Source: Phoronis australis (lineage: Eukaryota > Phoronida > Phoronidae). From it: DNA of 64,000 nucleotides. Below the pieces are notes generated by a model. That model did not search any database and had not been told where the DNA came from. It saw only the letters and a list, made by a program, of their open reading frames with translations. Of the stretch, positions 33,051-44,616 are shown in pieces (the stretch's first letter is position 1; each line of letters opens with the position of its first letter). Both the position numbers and the translations under genes were made by a program. The DNA lies in assembly GCA_002633005.1 (NCBI GenBank), contig NMRA01000119.1, positions 71,636-135,635 of the forward strand. Direction: 5' to 3'.

Positions 33051-33940
33051 CCACGTATTTTCCACCAACTTTGAAGACCTACTGTTGCCGATTCCAATAC
33101 GGTACACACTCTCGACAGTGGGCCCCCGGAATCGCTCGGCGATCACACTTTCGGCTTCAAAATGACGCGAATGCAAGCTCCCAACATGTAAATATTTGTG
33201 TCAGCCAAAGTAAAATTTATATTAAATATTGTGAAATGGTCTGATCATATTTCGAAAGAGGCATTTTGTTTTTTCGACACTTTGGGCTGTCCCAATCACC
33301 GTCCCAGGGATTCCCATGCGGGCCCGCATTGGAATGTGTGCTAATTAGTCGATTAAACCGTTTCAAAGGAAACAATTTCGAACCATTTGCATATAAATTC
33401 ATTTGAAATGGCCAAATAATGTCTTTCCTTGAACTTTTGCGTATTTTCTACCAACTTTAAAGTTCTAATGTCGCCGATTCCAATACGGGACACACTCTCG
33501 ACATCCGGCCCGTATTGGAATCTCAGCCATCAAACTTTCGGCTTCAAAGTGACGCGAATGCAAGCTCCCAACATGTAAATATTTTTGTCAGCCAAAGTAC
33601 AATTTATATTAAACATTGTGAAATTGTCTGATCATAATTCGAAAGAGGCATTTTGTTTTTTTCGACACTCAAGGCGGTCCCTATCACCGTCGGCAGGGAT
33701 TCCCATACGGGCCCGTATTGGAATGTGTGTTAATTAGTCGATTAAAATGTTTCAAAGGAAACAATTTCGAACCATTTGCATATAAATTGATTTGAAATGA
33801 CTAACTAATGTCTTTCCTTGAACTTCTGCGTATTTTCCACCAACTTTAAAGGCCTACTGTTGCCGATTCCAATACGGGACACACTCACTACAGCCAGCCC
33901 GTATTGGAATGTGTGCTAATTAGTCGATTAAAGCGTTCCA
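33051..33940. repeat. 386-389 bp tandem repeat, about 2.3 copies
   Basis: GTATTTTCCACCAACTTT recurs at about 33055, 33441 and 33830. Units share CGGCTTCAAAATGACGCGAA, CAAGCTCCCAACATGTAAAT and GCTAATTAGTCGATTAAA. Each unit contains opposed copies of GATTCCAATACGGG and CCCGTATTGGAATC about 20 bp apart. An outlying CCCGTATTGGAAT lies at about 32750. Confidence 0.9.
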
Positions 33941-36225
33941 AAAGTAACAATTTGAACAGAACTTTGCAATTGAAAAATTCACGATAACAAATTACTTTAA
34001 CAGCCTTTACTCATTTTTGATTGTTTCAATGTGACAAATTCCGAAAATGTCAATACAATTTTCTGGATAAGTTTGAATCATGATGACTATACATTACAAA
34101 ACATTGCCTTAACATGCTTCAAGGTATCATTTGTCTTCAGCATTTGTGGAGACATCCACTGGTGACTCTAGTACCGTGCGCACCTGCAAGGGTTTTCCGT
34201 TTTAAGATATTTTAATATTTTAAAAACCCTCTTTTTGCAATTTCAACCAATCATATTCATTCTTCCTGCTAATGGAGGATTGGGCTCGCACTTGAGTGAG
34301 GAGGGTGGATTCAACAGAAAACACAAAATGATTCTTAGACAGTGGACTGTCCTCACTGTTGTTGTGTATGTGACCTAAAGCATTACTAATGCTTGGCGGT
34401 TGAAGATGCTTAGCAAGGGTTCCTAATTTTATCTTAACTTTTGAGCATTGGTGAGTCACAGGGCACTATTTGTTATTTTAGAGTGCAATATGAGAAGTGT
34501 GTTAATATCCCAGTTTAGGAGCCTTTTAAATAACACGCTTCATTGTCCTGAACATGTGCATTGCATTTGCTCATCATTAGCGTGACAAAAGGAATATAGC
34601 TGTGGTTCGTAGACATTCTTATTATTAAACTTCCAGATGTACATTAGAAGCAAAACCAGAAATTCATCTGCCATGCCTTTGACTTGAAGATTCCCAGTCT
34701 GCAATTCTAGCCAATATTCTGAAAGATAATGAAACTTTATGTGGTCAAAAGGTATCAAGAAAACTCAATATGTTGACATCAGAGGGCTTTAGATTTCATG
34801 GAAACTTTTTAGATTATCAGCGCCTTCCTTTCCTCAATCACTGGTTGAATCTCCAGTCTTCTCATCTCATTACGCATGCTAAAGAAAACAGATTCAGTAT
34901 TTCATGTTCCAGAGAGTGCATTACAGTATTTTGAATACAAATTCACTGCCAAGTCTTGCAATTGGAAATCTTTGTTTAGAAAGCAGGTAGTGAATGAACT
35001 TAAGTCTATTTAAATGTTAAGTTTTTGAGTTAACAAATTCAAGCATGATATTACAATCAAGGGGTTTCGTACCTTGAAGTCAAGCGGGTTGTCCACCAGG
35101 AAGTCATAAGTGTTATGCACCTTGAAGTCAAGTTACGCCTCGACAGCACTGGAGTCTCTGTCAATGCCTTATCTGGAATAACATATGTTACAGAGAAATA
35201 TATTGTTGCAATCATAGATAAATGTTGAAGTGGAAATAAGTGTTCAAGACTACTGCAATGAATGTAGAGTCTGATCTAGGATAATATGTTAGGAGTCCAC
35301 TTTTTATTTTGTCCCACCATAGGTTATAGACAACAGATTCACGACTTCGACATTTACTCACAAGATATCCCAGAGGAAGCACCACCCTCTCAACATAGAA
35401 AACTCAGGTTCCCGTTAGTGTATTGTGGCGGGAAATTCTATTTTTTCTGTCTACTACAATGAAAAAAATCAGCCCTGAAATGCTGTTCTCATTTCTGGCG
35501 GCACCGACAACATGGCGAGTTTTGCTGAACTGAAAGGCATGTTCAATCGGCTACTTTGTAATTTGTGAAGATTAAACGTTGATACATTTTGACAAACGTT
35601 GCTACAAAAAAGGAACTTCGTTCAATTTTCGTGTTTTTTGTGCAAAAATATAAGATATATTCAAATTATTTTACTGTGAATTTCCCATTCAGGTGATCTT
35701 ACACTAAGCTTAAAAAATAGTTGAAACAATTTTGAAATGGTTTTTGTTTGACTGTCAACTGCTGTTCAAGGCTTGATTCGGTGTCACGAAATGATACAAA
35801 TTTTTCTAAATTTCGTTTGAGCAAGCGCTGTGGCCAGCGACCAGTTAATCCTAAGGGTAGCCTTGGCGCAAAGCTGTATAGGCCTAAATGTGCTAACGAG
35901 CTGTATTTTGACGATTCATAGTCTTCACTGGTAGCTGGCACTGAGGCTAGGTAAGGTCTGCCGCGGCAGTGTGACACAGGTCTAACCAGCCCATAATTTC
36001 ATGCAAGTGTCTGAAACTATCTTTGAATATATACGGCATTTATGATTTGAGCATTTTACTGCGACAAAACAGCTCGCAACCGCATGCATTTACCGTTCGC
36101 CAGTGTCTGGTCTCGATCGGCACCGGGTCCGATACGCTGCGGTCCCGAGTATGGCAAAATAATTTCTGTCAAATTTTATTCGCCACATTTCTTCAGCAAA
36201 TTCGATAAAGTTGTCCGTATTTTGA
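33941..36225. other. No gene seen
   Basis: There are several short ORFs without motifs. No splice-compatible exon series or clear repeat was found. Confidence 0.4.
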
Positions 36226-37450
36226 CAGTGGCGGATCTAGGATATCACAAGGGGGGGGCCCAACTTTTTGTCCGGCTGTAAGCATTTGCGCAAACTGATG
36301 CGCATAGCACCGAAGTGGGGGAGGTCGCCCAAGAAATTTTTCTGTTTGCACCTCTAAAAATCAAGCATTTTCCTTGATTCCTGAAGACAAAAAAGAAAAA
36401 AAAACGGAGAACGTGTCGAACAGAAAAAAACTGCAAGAACGTAACACTCAAACTCACGACCTGGCGGATAGAGCGCGCGTGCGTTACCACTACACCACCA
36501 CAACTTAACTACTGAACTCTTGCTAAGAGACCTACTTATTTATGGTCCACAGCGTTTGCGCGCGAAACCTACTTCTTTTTGTAATGCTTATTACACGTTT
36601 TATTTTTTTGTGCCATCAATCCTTACCAAATTTGTCCTATTTAAAATAGTCTTCAAATGCTCAAAAGACCAAATCCGTTTTTCGTGTTGGCAATAATGAC
36701 GGGATTGCTTTGGAAATCGTCTTAAGATAAGGTTTGACAAAGAGAGCATTGCGAGTTTCTGAGTGATTCACTAAGGCTTCGATTAAAATTCACATCTTAC
36801 CAGCAGCTTTTGTTTTTTCATCGTCACTCAGGTTCCATTTTCTTTAAAAAATGAAGTAAATTTTCTTCATTGCACAGTGGAGCAGACGACGAAAACGGNT
36901 TCGCGACAAGTTCAAAATGGCGGTGGTTCTTCGGGTGCGAATCGTGAGTGGCGCGTTCATTTAAACTTTTTTCGAGTACGAATTGTGTTTTAGTTATGGG
37001 GTAGGTACTTCTTGGATCCTTATAACATCCTCTAACCATGTAATAAGGGTTAACAACGCGTGCGACCAGGTCTTTAAAATGAAACGTCTCACGGAGTATG
37101 TAAACTGCTGCTGAAGTGCGAGACTGGCTTTTGAGTAGGAATGGAGGTTATTTCTGGAGTATTAATATGAGCTTCACTTAAGAAGTTTACGTTTTACGAG
37201 CGTTCAATTAATTGAAACCCGGATGTGAGTTGGACAAAATCGCCAATCCAAATCCCGACACAATGGCCGTGATTAACAAACGACGTACATGTACTTGCGG
37301 GAAGTAAAGTATGCTATGTCTGCCAAGTGTCGCTAGTGAATAAATGACATCACAGCGCATGCGTAAGATCACGGATTTCGTCCATTGAAAATATACAGAG
37401 TTGGCGGTCCACTATAGTCCATGGTCCCACCTCCCCTAAATCCGGCAGTA
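36226..37450. mobile_element. Possible CAGTGGCGGAT-type element with tRNA-like insert
   Basis: The left end CAGTGGCGGATCTAGGATAT and the interior AGGGGGGGGCCCAAC...CCGAAGTGGGGGAGGTCGCC match the family. A decayed right end, CCCCTAAATCCGGCAG, lies at 37433-37448. It is uncertain whether both ends belong to one element. Confidence 0.4.
36433..36504 (-). mobile_element. tRNA-derived SINE head
   Basis: The minus strand reads GGTGGTGTAGTGGTAACGCA (A box) and AGGTCGTGAGTTTGAGTGTT (B box), a typical tRNA-like promoter. The acceptor stem does not pair, so this is a SINE remnant rather than a tRNA gene. Confidence 0.55.
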
Positions 37451-37930
37451 CAATGATCAACAATGCTAAGCAACATGAGAATTATCACAAACAAAAGAAA
37501 GAAATAACTTCAGAGTTATTTTTCAAGTTTTTGATTGAGGCACAGCTCGAAATATAACCTCCACAAAATTGAAGCTTAAAACAATTGGATTTACAACTCT
37601 GCACTTACCAGTATTTGGTGGCAGCTCAACAGTGCATAACGGTATCGCATCACGGTGTCCACCACCTGCCTGGTATAAGGTCCCATTACTAAAAGAAAAT
37701 GCAGCAAAATCATTACAGCTATCAAATACATATTATATTATTTATTCCTATTTGTATTTTTTTAGCTGCTTCCACAGTAGGCTTAAAGGTGAAGGGAACC
37801 TTTTTTCATGTCATTTTTAGTAAAAATAAGGTTCGTTGGTTATACAATACATATTTTTCAGTTAATTACTGTACAGCTTGTCATCGGCAACCCATCTCAC
37901 AGTGACCATAGCAATGTGAGCAATATTGTT

Positions 37931-37999
37931 CATGGGCGGTTCACTACACAGGGGGCGGGGGTTTCAGCCCCCACTTTTTTCAGTGCTGTGCCACCCATG
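37931..37999. mobile_element. 70-bp palindromic MITE, copy 2, nested in Kolobok-like copy 2
   Basis: CATGGGCGG...CCACCCATG encloses GGGGGCGGGGGTTTCAGCCC. Alignment to the intact Kolobok-like copy shows an insertion between GTTCA and the CAGCTGTGGTGACG-equivalent, with a possible TCA target duplication. Confidence 0.75.
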
Positions 38000-38203
38000 T
38001 CATAGCAGTGGTGACGAGGATTTTTTCACGGACGGTCAGTGGGTGGGTATTGTAATAGTATTGCACTGTTCTTTGTAGACTTTACCAGTACCTATGGACT
38101 ATCACGTAACATTCTATGCTTTAATCCTGTACTAGAGAGCTTCCTCCCTCTTCTTCCAGTCCGATCCATATTGGAATAAACCATAGCGCACGGCGAATTA
38201 GTG

Positions 38204-38497
38204 CTAGTTCCCCGAATTGCACGCTCTTGGGTATTTTCGGAGGCACAGGTGACTAGATGAAGTGCCTCCAGTCACTATAGTGACCACAGCTCGCAAGGCT
38301 TCTCGTTTCAAAAATGCACTTCTCGGGGGTGGCGACGGTGCACTGTCGGGATTCAACAGCGAGGGTAGGGCACCCTTCTTCAGGCGTTGTTTTGCAGGTA
38401 CCTTCATCAATTCAGCTACATATCTCTTTCGTAATGCGGTGTCATACTCGGTAATTCTCTTCTGCTTTGTACGTTGCGTGGACGGGTAACCCTGCAT
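38204..38497 (-). pseudogene. Kolobok-like transposase fragment
   Basis: Its 97 residues include RYVAELMKVPAKQRLKKGAL and PPPRSAFLKREALRAV, the linker downstream of the THAP domain in copy 1. Degenerate THAP-coding sequence with stops lies just upstream on the same strand (about 38500-38610). Confidence 0.7.
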
Positions 38498-39503
38498 TCT
38501 TCAGACGAACAAGCTAAGTGTGGCGAAGCGTGTCATCTTTTGGAAAGTGGTGTAATGGTACACCCAGAGTGTGCGAGACGATAATGAGTACATCCCGGTA
38601 TGCATTAACTGTGTGGCATGTTGACTGACTCGTAAACAAAAGTAAACAACGATCGAACTAATCACAACCGAGATAGAACAATGACTGACTCAACAATTCT
38701 TACAATCAGACTACAAGAAAACAAGTGGCGCATAATTCTGGACTCCCTAAACGTAACTTCCGGAGTAGGGAACGAGTAATTAATAAAATTACGAAAAGCT
38801 GTGATTAACTGAAAAATATGTCTGGTACAATCAACGAGCCTTATTTTTTCTAAAAATGGCATGAAAAATATTGCCTTTGTCTTTAAGTGTTTGTGAAGAA
38901 CACTCTTCCCTGTAATATTTTATGTACTATCACGACTAAGGCAAAAGAGACTTGTTTATATGTACCGGGTATATGAGTATCTATTAAATGATCTGAACTC
39001 TACAGTATACAAAGGATGACTGAGGCCACACAGCTACTAGCATACACTATGTATAATGTTGTTGACCATAATTAATTGCACCTGACAGTATAAACAAAGA
39101 GTGAAGTACTGAGCTCACCATGTTACACCCCTTCCTCGATGGATGAAGTTCGTCATCTCTTAAACCAAAGAACAAAAATGTGAGGAAAATTATGGAGATT
39201 TTTTTAAGTCGCATTACCTCGACAAAAGTCTGTGCAATCGCTTTCGGTCTAAACATATCGTGTAGTCCACACCGTACAGCTTCCTGTTCATCAGTGCCAT
39301 CCTTCTCACCAACAGCTTCAGATTCTCCCTGTTATAACTATCCACTACCGCTGAATGCCTTTAAAAACGTTTCATGGATTAAACATACAAACTTCTTAAA
39401 TTATATCATTGAATTTTTCTGCAACAATGTATCGTATTCATTAATCATATCTTAAATGTCAATTGTTATATAGTGTTTGATTTTACTTTATTTCTGTTTC
39501 TGT

Positions 39504-39560
39504 TGACGAAGGACATTATTATGTCCGAAAATTTCAGTTGATCCATTCTTGTTGTTTTAT
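39504..39560 (+). repeat. Possible Penelope-like terminal sequence
   Basis: GTTGACGAAGGACATTATTA followed by TGTCCGAAAATTTC resembles the 'CTGACGAAGG...TCCGAAA' words common at Penelope-like element termini. A counterpart on the minus strand lies near 57010-57050. Confidence 0.3.
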
Positions 39561-40084
39561 TTACCTATTAATTTTGTATTCAATTCCAGTATCATACTGA
39601 ATATGATAGCTGAACGCGTTTATCTAAATGCTTCTACTCATACTCTGAAGTTCTATTATGGTATTGGGAGATTCATCAACCTGATCTTAAAAAGAGTGAA
39701 GCAGGAGACAAAATGATGATATCTCCCATAACACTACTTGAATCATCCATCTACTTACTCATCCAGTCGTAGTAGAAGAGAAGATACAAGTATAGCTCCA
39801 CCAAATATTTTCAGCAAATTACAAGGAGGAGCTGTCTTAATTAAAATAAAAGCATGTGAGTGCATTGAAGGACATCCTTGCAGTCCTGTAAAATTTCAAT
39901 CATTACTAAAAGATTATACTTTTTGAGTATCGCAGCGAATATAAAACAAATACTTGCCACTGCAGTCAGATTTCAAATCCAAATTCCAGATTGATGGAGA
40001 CATTAGTTTGTGCATAGACTGTACAATCTATGGTTTGTGAGAATCGTCATCCCGACTAAGATGGCAGGCAGATTACTGCATATT

Positions 40085-40147
40085 GACTGGTAGTGGGAGT
40101 TGAACCCATTTGTTATCACAATTGAGAGTTCCGCCAGCAAGCCATGA
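40085..40147 (-). mobile_element. tRNA-derived SINE remnant
   Basis: The minus strand has TGGCTTGCTGGCGGAACTCT and a B-box-like GGGTTCAACTCCC. It is too degenerate to be a tRNA gene. Confidence 0.4.
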
Positions 40148-42842
40148 ACATGAGAATGTTACTTAATGAGGAAAGCTAAACTTGCCGATTATGAAAGCAC
40201 TTAAATTCGTTCATATGTACAAACTGACAATACCACCACAAACACCCCTTGACACACTTTGCATGAGGGAACACGGGTTATTCTCCACAATATGTCTTAA
40301 ATATGGATTGCAGCAAGTGGAACATTTTCTACAGAGTCGTTTAATAAATGCACGCTGCACCCGTGAAGTCCCTTACCATAACTTTTTCACCTTCTTTACC
40401 TGGCTGGCATGAAACACTGCTCATGCACTCTTTTGACAACATCGTAGATCTTGAGGTTTGAATCTGCACGCGGTTGGACAGGTTGCCATCATATTGATAC
40501 CCTACAAACAACCCTGAAAAGGTATAATAGATATAGCAAATATACAAGGCAAAGTATGTTCGACTACACTGAGAGGAATAAGTACAAGCAGCCAAGTAAA
40601 AGTTTTATATTTCTTTTCTCAATGGTTGCCAAAATTTATTTTCGTTGCCAAACCAAGCGATTTTGAAGTTACATAAAAAGTAATTGCTTTCAGATTCAAA
40701 ATAAATGGCTTGAGTCCCGCACACAGTAAAATGTTGCTCTCGTGAGGGGGAATATACACAGTTTTCATCTAGTCTTAATCCATTGTAAATTTAACCACAC
40801 TAAATGTGAAACATTGAAATATGCACATGAGTGCAACTATGCCACAAATGGTATGCTTATGGGGGTGTTCATTAGTACCAAAGAACTGGTGCATGTTCAA
40901 GCAAACACGATGGCCATTAAAATTAAAGATGGGCTCAAGGTGGTGCAAAGTACATCAAAATTGTTTGAAAAGGTACTGACGTATCCTAGTGAACGAAAGA
41001 TCCAGAGAATCCATCAAAGAACTCCCAAGACAGGTAAATGTGAAGAACTTGGAAATTAGTCACAAGATGGCAAAGCGATAGTCGTATTGGTCAAAAACTC
41101 TTTGACGTCAGTCGACAGCTTCACAGGAATTTCTACCACACCGACTTGACTGGAGGAAGAGATGAGGCTCCTCTAAGAGCTTCATATACCAGATGCTATT
41201 TGGCGAATAATGCCTCACAGTCAGATCTAGGATGTCGCAATGGGGTAAGGTAATTTTCAGTCAACTGAATCATGCATGGCACTGAATGGCAATGGTAGTT
41301 TATTCACTATTCATTTTTCAATAAACATAACCAAATTTCAATCTGTGAACAGCGAAACAACAGCACCAGTCTTACTTTGCTCTTTGAAGTGCACGCGGTT
41401 CCTGCAGATGGTCATTGCAATGGACTCGTCCAAACGAGACGAACCCGTTGCTGTTTCGCTAAGTTTAATTGAGGGCTTTTAAGTTTTATGCCGCTGTGAA
41501 ACGACAATCAACTGGTTGGCAATCGGTACTATTTTAAGAAGATGTCGAGATCAGAAAGCACGGGACCAAATCCTCCTGCTGAAAGTGACTCATTTGCTGA
41601 AACTAGTATTCCTGAACCGGAACACTACAAGTCTAAATGGAAATATCTGCAGGTGATCCAGCTAATGACTCGTCACAGTGGCCAAACGTGTGGAATTACG
41701 ATCAGTGGATGGAATTCAAGAAAAAGTATCCCTGGTTGGAACACAAGGATGCGTTTCTTGCTATAATGTACTAGACCTAGGTTTGATGAAAGAAAGTGGC
41801 GTATCAATATCTTCGTAGTGGACTCAGTTTCTGATAGAAGCAGCTGGAGATTCCCGACTGGCTAAACTTAAGTCGCTTAGGAGTAAAATCAGTCGTCATA
41901 TGAGCTCTAAAGCCCAAACATTGCTCAAAATATTGACGAAACGAAAAGTAAAAGAGCTATTGAAAATACATTGGTTACTAAGCTGCAGCTTATGAGCAGA
42001 ACGGAAAAAGTCTTCAGAACAGCGTATTCACTTGTTCAAATGAATCGTCCGTTTACCGATCACGAGTATCTCATAAACCTTCAAAAACTGAATGGTTTGA
42101 ATTTGGGTGTTACGCTCCATTCTCGTTTCAGTGCAACGTCCATAACCAAGGACATAACCAAGCAAATGCGCGAAAAAATCGTCAGTACAGTTATAGCAGA
42201 AAATAGCAAGATAGCTGTGTTAGTCGATGAAGCTACAACGGTAAGCAAATTATGCGCACTGATCATTTACATAAGAGCATCTATTGGTGGTAGCGATCCA
42301 CTTTTTATAATGCTTGACCTTGTCCAGCTTGAACAACAAACTGTCGAATCCATTGAAGCGTCCCTCCTTAAAAGTCTACAAGAGTGTGGTTTTACGATGG
42401 AATGTTTACAAGAGCATCTCGTTGCATTTGCAAGTGACGGCGCCAGTGTCTTGACAGGAAAACGTTCTAGAGTTGCAACAAGATTACGCGAACGCTTCTC
42501 TAGACTATTGACAAGGCACTGCTTAAACCACAGACTTGTTTTGGCAGTTGGGAATGCCGTGACTGGTTGTGGTCATTTCAGAGTATTTATGGATAAACTC
42601 TATTCACTTTGCAGATCACCCAAAAACCAAGCCACGTTGAAAGCTGCAGCTGCTGATCTTGAGTGCCAGTTTGTTGGAATAGGTATCGTGCTTGACGTTC
42701 GTTGGGTGGCAAGCAGTTTCAGCACGGTAAAGGCAGTGAACGCACTAGGGCCTACATCTACACTTCGAGTTAGAAAGTGAAAACAGGAACCGTCATTCAA
42801 GTGATCGGAGTATGTTTTTGAGATTACTGCGATACTTGGAAT

Positions 42843-43122
42843 CAGTGGCGGATTTAGGGGGAGGGGGNNNNNNNNNNNNNNNNNNNNNNNNNNNNNNNNN
42901 NNNNNNNNNNNNNNNNNNNNNNNNNNGGGGGGTGAATAAACAATGCATAGGGCCTGAAAAAACCCCGTTTACAGTTTTTTCTTTTTTTAGTCAAAAGGTG
43001 CGCAAACCCAAAAATTCGAGACTACCGCATCCCTACATTTTAGGGTGGGCTCGCGCATCTGCCGAAATTCTGGTTATTCCTGTGCCCTGGCCCCCCTAAC
43101 TCAAAATCCTGGATCCGCCCCT
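42843..43122. mobile_element. CAGTGGCGGATTTAGGGGG-type MITE inside the hAT pseudogene
   Basis: The left end is CAGTGGCGGATTTAGGGGGA. The right end is CAAAATCCTGGATCCGCCCC. The interior is partly unknown because of 59 N (42868-42926). Removing it rejoins the hAT reading frame, which shows it inserted later. Confidence 0.75.
42868..42926. other. Assembly gap (59 N)
   Basis: A run of N lies in a G-rich tract of the MITE. Confidence 0.99.
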
Positions 43123-43880
43123 CACCTTCATTCAGAATCTTGTGCTGATGCATGATTTGCTGGAAGAGCTATCAAACCTTTCTTTGGGTCTACAATGCAG
43201 AACCACAATAATACCGCAAGCAGACAAGCTTATTCGTCGGACGGTTCGCGTCCTCAAGTCTATGGTTGATAATCCCGGGCAGGCATTCGCCACTGCACTG
43301 ACATGTGTTAAAGAGAAGAGGTTTGGGTCACTGGAACTGAAGGAAACCCTTAAAGGAACAACCGTGACCATATGCCCTGGTCAGTTTATTCAAAGTGTTG
43401 TTGTGAACCTGGAACGCCGTTTACTTGACAATGATAAGCAGTCATTTTGCTCTTGTCTGGTCATCTTGGAACCCAAAACGTGGCCGATGGGATCCGGGAT
43501 AAGACATGGCGGGCATGAAGTCAGGCGTATTTGCGAACGGTTTGGGCTGGTTGCCACATCGGCAATCAGGGGAATGCGCGAGTTCATAGAAATGGAGGAA
43601 ACGGTTAGAGTAAACAACCTACCAAGTGCTCTGCGACAACTGGACCTCTGTATTAAGACTCTTCCTTGCAGTACAGCTGAATGTGAACGAGGTTTCAGCG
43701 AAATGACTCGGATAGTAACAGACTCTTGCTCTTGTTTGCTTTTATAAACCACCCCCAGCTTGCTGTTAGGCAAGGTCAATGGTCCCCGCGTTCCATGTTC
43801 GACCCACAACCTTATGCCGAAACGTGGTTTCGACATCACAGAATTGCTGATAGTTCTCAATCGAGATCATGTGACTTGGA

Positions 43881-44410
43881 AAAGAACAAAACTGACGATA
43901 AAATAAGTTTGTGGAGGATTCTGCAGCTAAGCACTCTATCTTTGGACTGGTCACTAGTACCTAGTATTTTGCTAACTTTAAAAAATAAGAACAGTGGCTT
44001 GCAAGAAACCCACACTTCAAGTTTGTGCATTATACATTAGCGCATGCACGTGTGCGCATTGTACAGAGTGTTCAGCTGATTAAAATATCAGTGCCCGTGT
44101 AACATCGTGTTCGTGTAATTAGTCTTTGAAGCGTACGGAATAACGTAATCTCACCGAGTAATGAATTTTTTTATTAATATTTCAAGATAAAGTAACATTT
44201 ATGGCGTCACAGCATAGGTGGATAAAGGGAAATCGAAGTGCTTCCAGGTCAACACCCCACGGGCGACTAAAATCGCCACCAAATATGATTTATAGGCGTT
44301 ACTTTTGCCTTCGAATATGTGTGGTTGGATCCCTTTTCCCCGACATTCTACTACATACTCTAAATACCCACTCCTGAGTCAAAAATAGGCCTACATTTTT
44401 GTGAGTCAGG
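43881..44410. other. No gene seen
   Basis: No ORF with motifs or recognisable repeat. Confidence 0.35.
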
Positions 44411-44549
44411 CAGTGCTGTAGAGGGGCGTAGGTACATGTAGGCGCAACCAACCACCTTTTTGGCATAGCGCTTACGCACCGTAAGTGCTCAAGGTGATGC
44501 GGTGGGCTCTGGGCGCATACTTACCTCTAATTTTGCCACTACAGCACTG
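44411..44549. mobile_element. 139-bp CAGTGCTGTAG hAT MITE
   Basis: Inverted ends CAGTGCTGTAG and CTACAGCACTG (11 bp, perfect). CAGNG ends are a hAT hallmark. An obvious 8-bp target duplication is not visible. A partial relative is at 32632. Confidence 0.8.
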
Positions 44550-44616
44550 CTCTCCAATCTTCGTGAGCCCCAGTTCGGACTTCTTTGACACTGCGTTTGG
44601 CCGCCAGCTTTTGTCA

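Larger units (their letters stand above)
37787..38882. mobile_element. Kolobok-like DNA transposon, deleted copy 2
   Basis: It is flanked by TTAA (37783-37786 and 38883-38886). The ends AGGTGAAGG and CCTTTGTCT are decayed versions of the 147-bp inverted repeats of the copy at 49521-51211. Interior segments correspond to that copy (GTGGTGACGAGGATTTTTTC; GCACTTCTCGGGGGT). It is 1096 bp, with internal deletions and a nested MITE at 37931-37999. Confidence 0.85.
38887..41540. other. Intergenic, no gene seen
   Basis: It contains only a possible Penelope-type terminal motif, a SINE remnant and short ORFs without family motifs. Confidence 0.4.
41542..43880 (+). pseudogene. hAT-family transposase pseudogene (KIAA1586-like)
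   Basis: The order is collinear with KIAA1586-like hAT proteins. An N-terminal zinc-finger-like part comes first (SSQWPNVWNYDQWMEFKKKY, then PWLEHKDAF), broken by frameshifts near 41640 and 41765. A 269-codon open stretch follows (41971-42780), containing NSKIAVLVDEATTVS, FASDGASVLTGKRS, TRHCLNHRL and LDVRWVASS, which is the DDE-domain region. The frame then shifts (FELESENRNRHSSDRSMFLR) and is split by an inserted element (42843-43122). It resumes as FIQNLVLMHDLLEELSNLSL and ends with the dimerisation region (STAECERGFSEMTRIVTD) and NPQPYAETW-like sequence in another frame. At least four lesions make it non-functional. Confidence 0.85.

Noticed and set aside
34220-34459. 79-residue minus-strand ORF as a gene exon
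   Set aside because: No homologous motif and no partner exons nearby.
36245-36490. 81-residue minus-strand ORF
   Set aside because: It falls inside a MITE-like and SINE-like region with poly-Phe low complexity.
43390-43860. 156-residue minus-strand ORF
   Set aside because: It is the antisense shadow of the hAT pseudogene.
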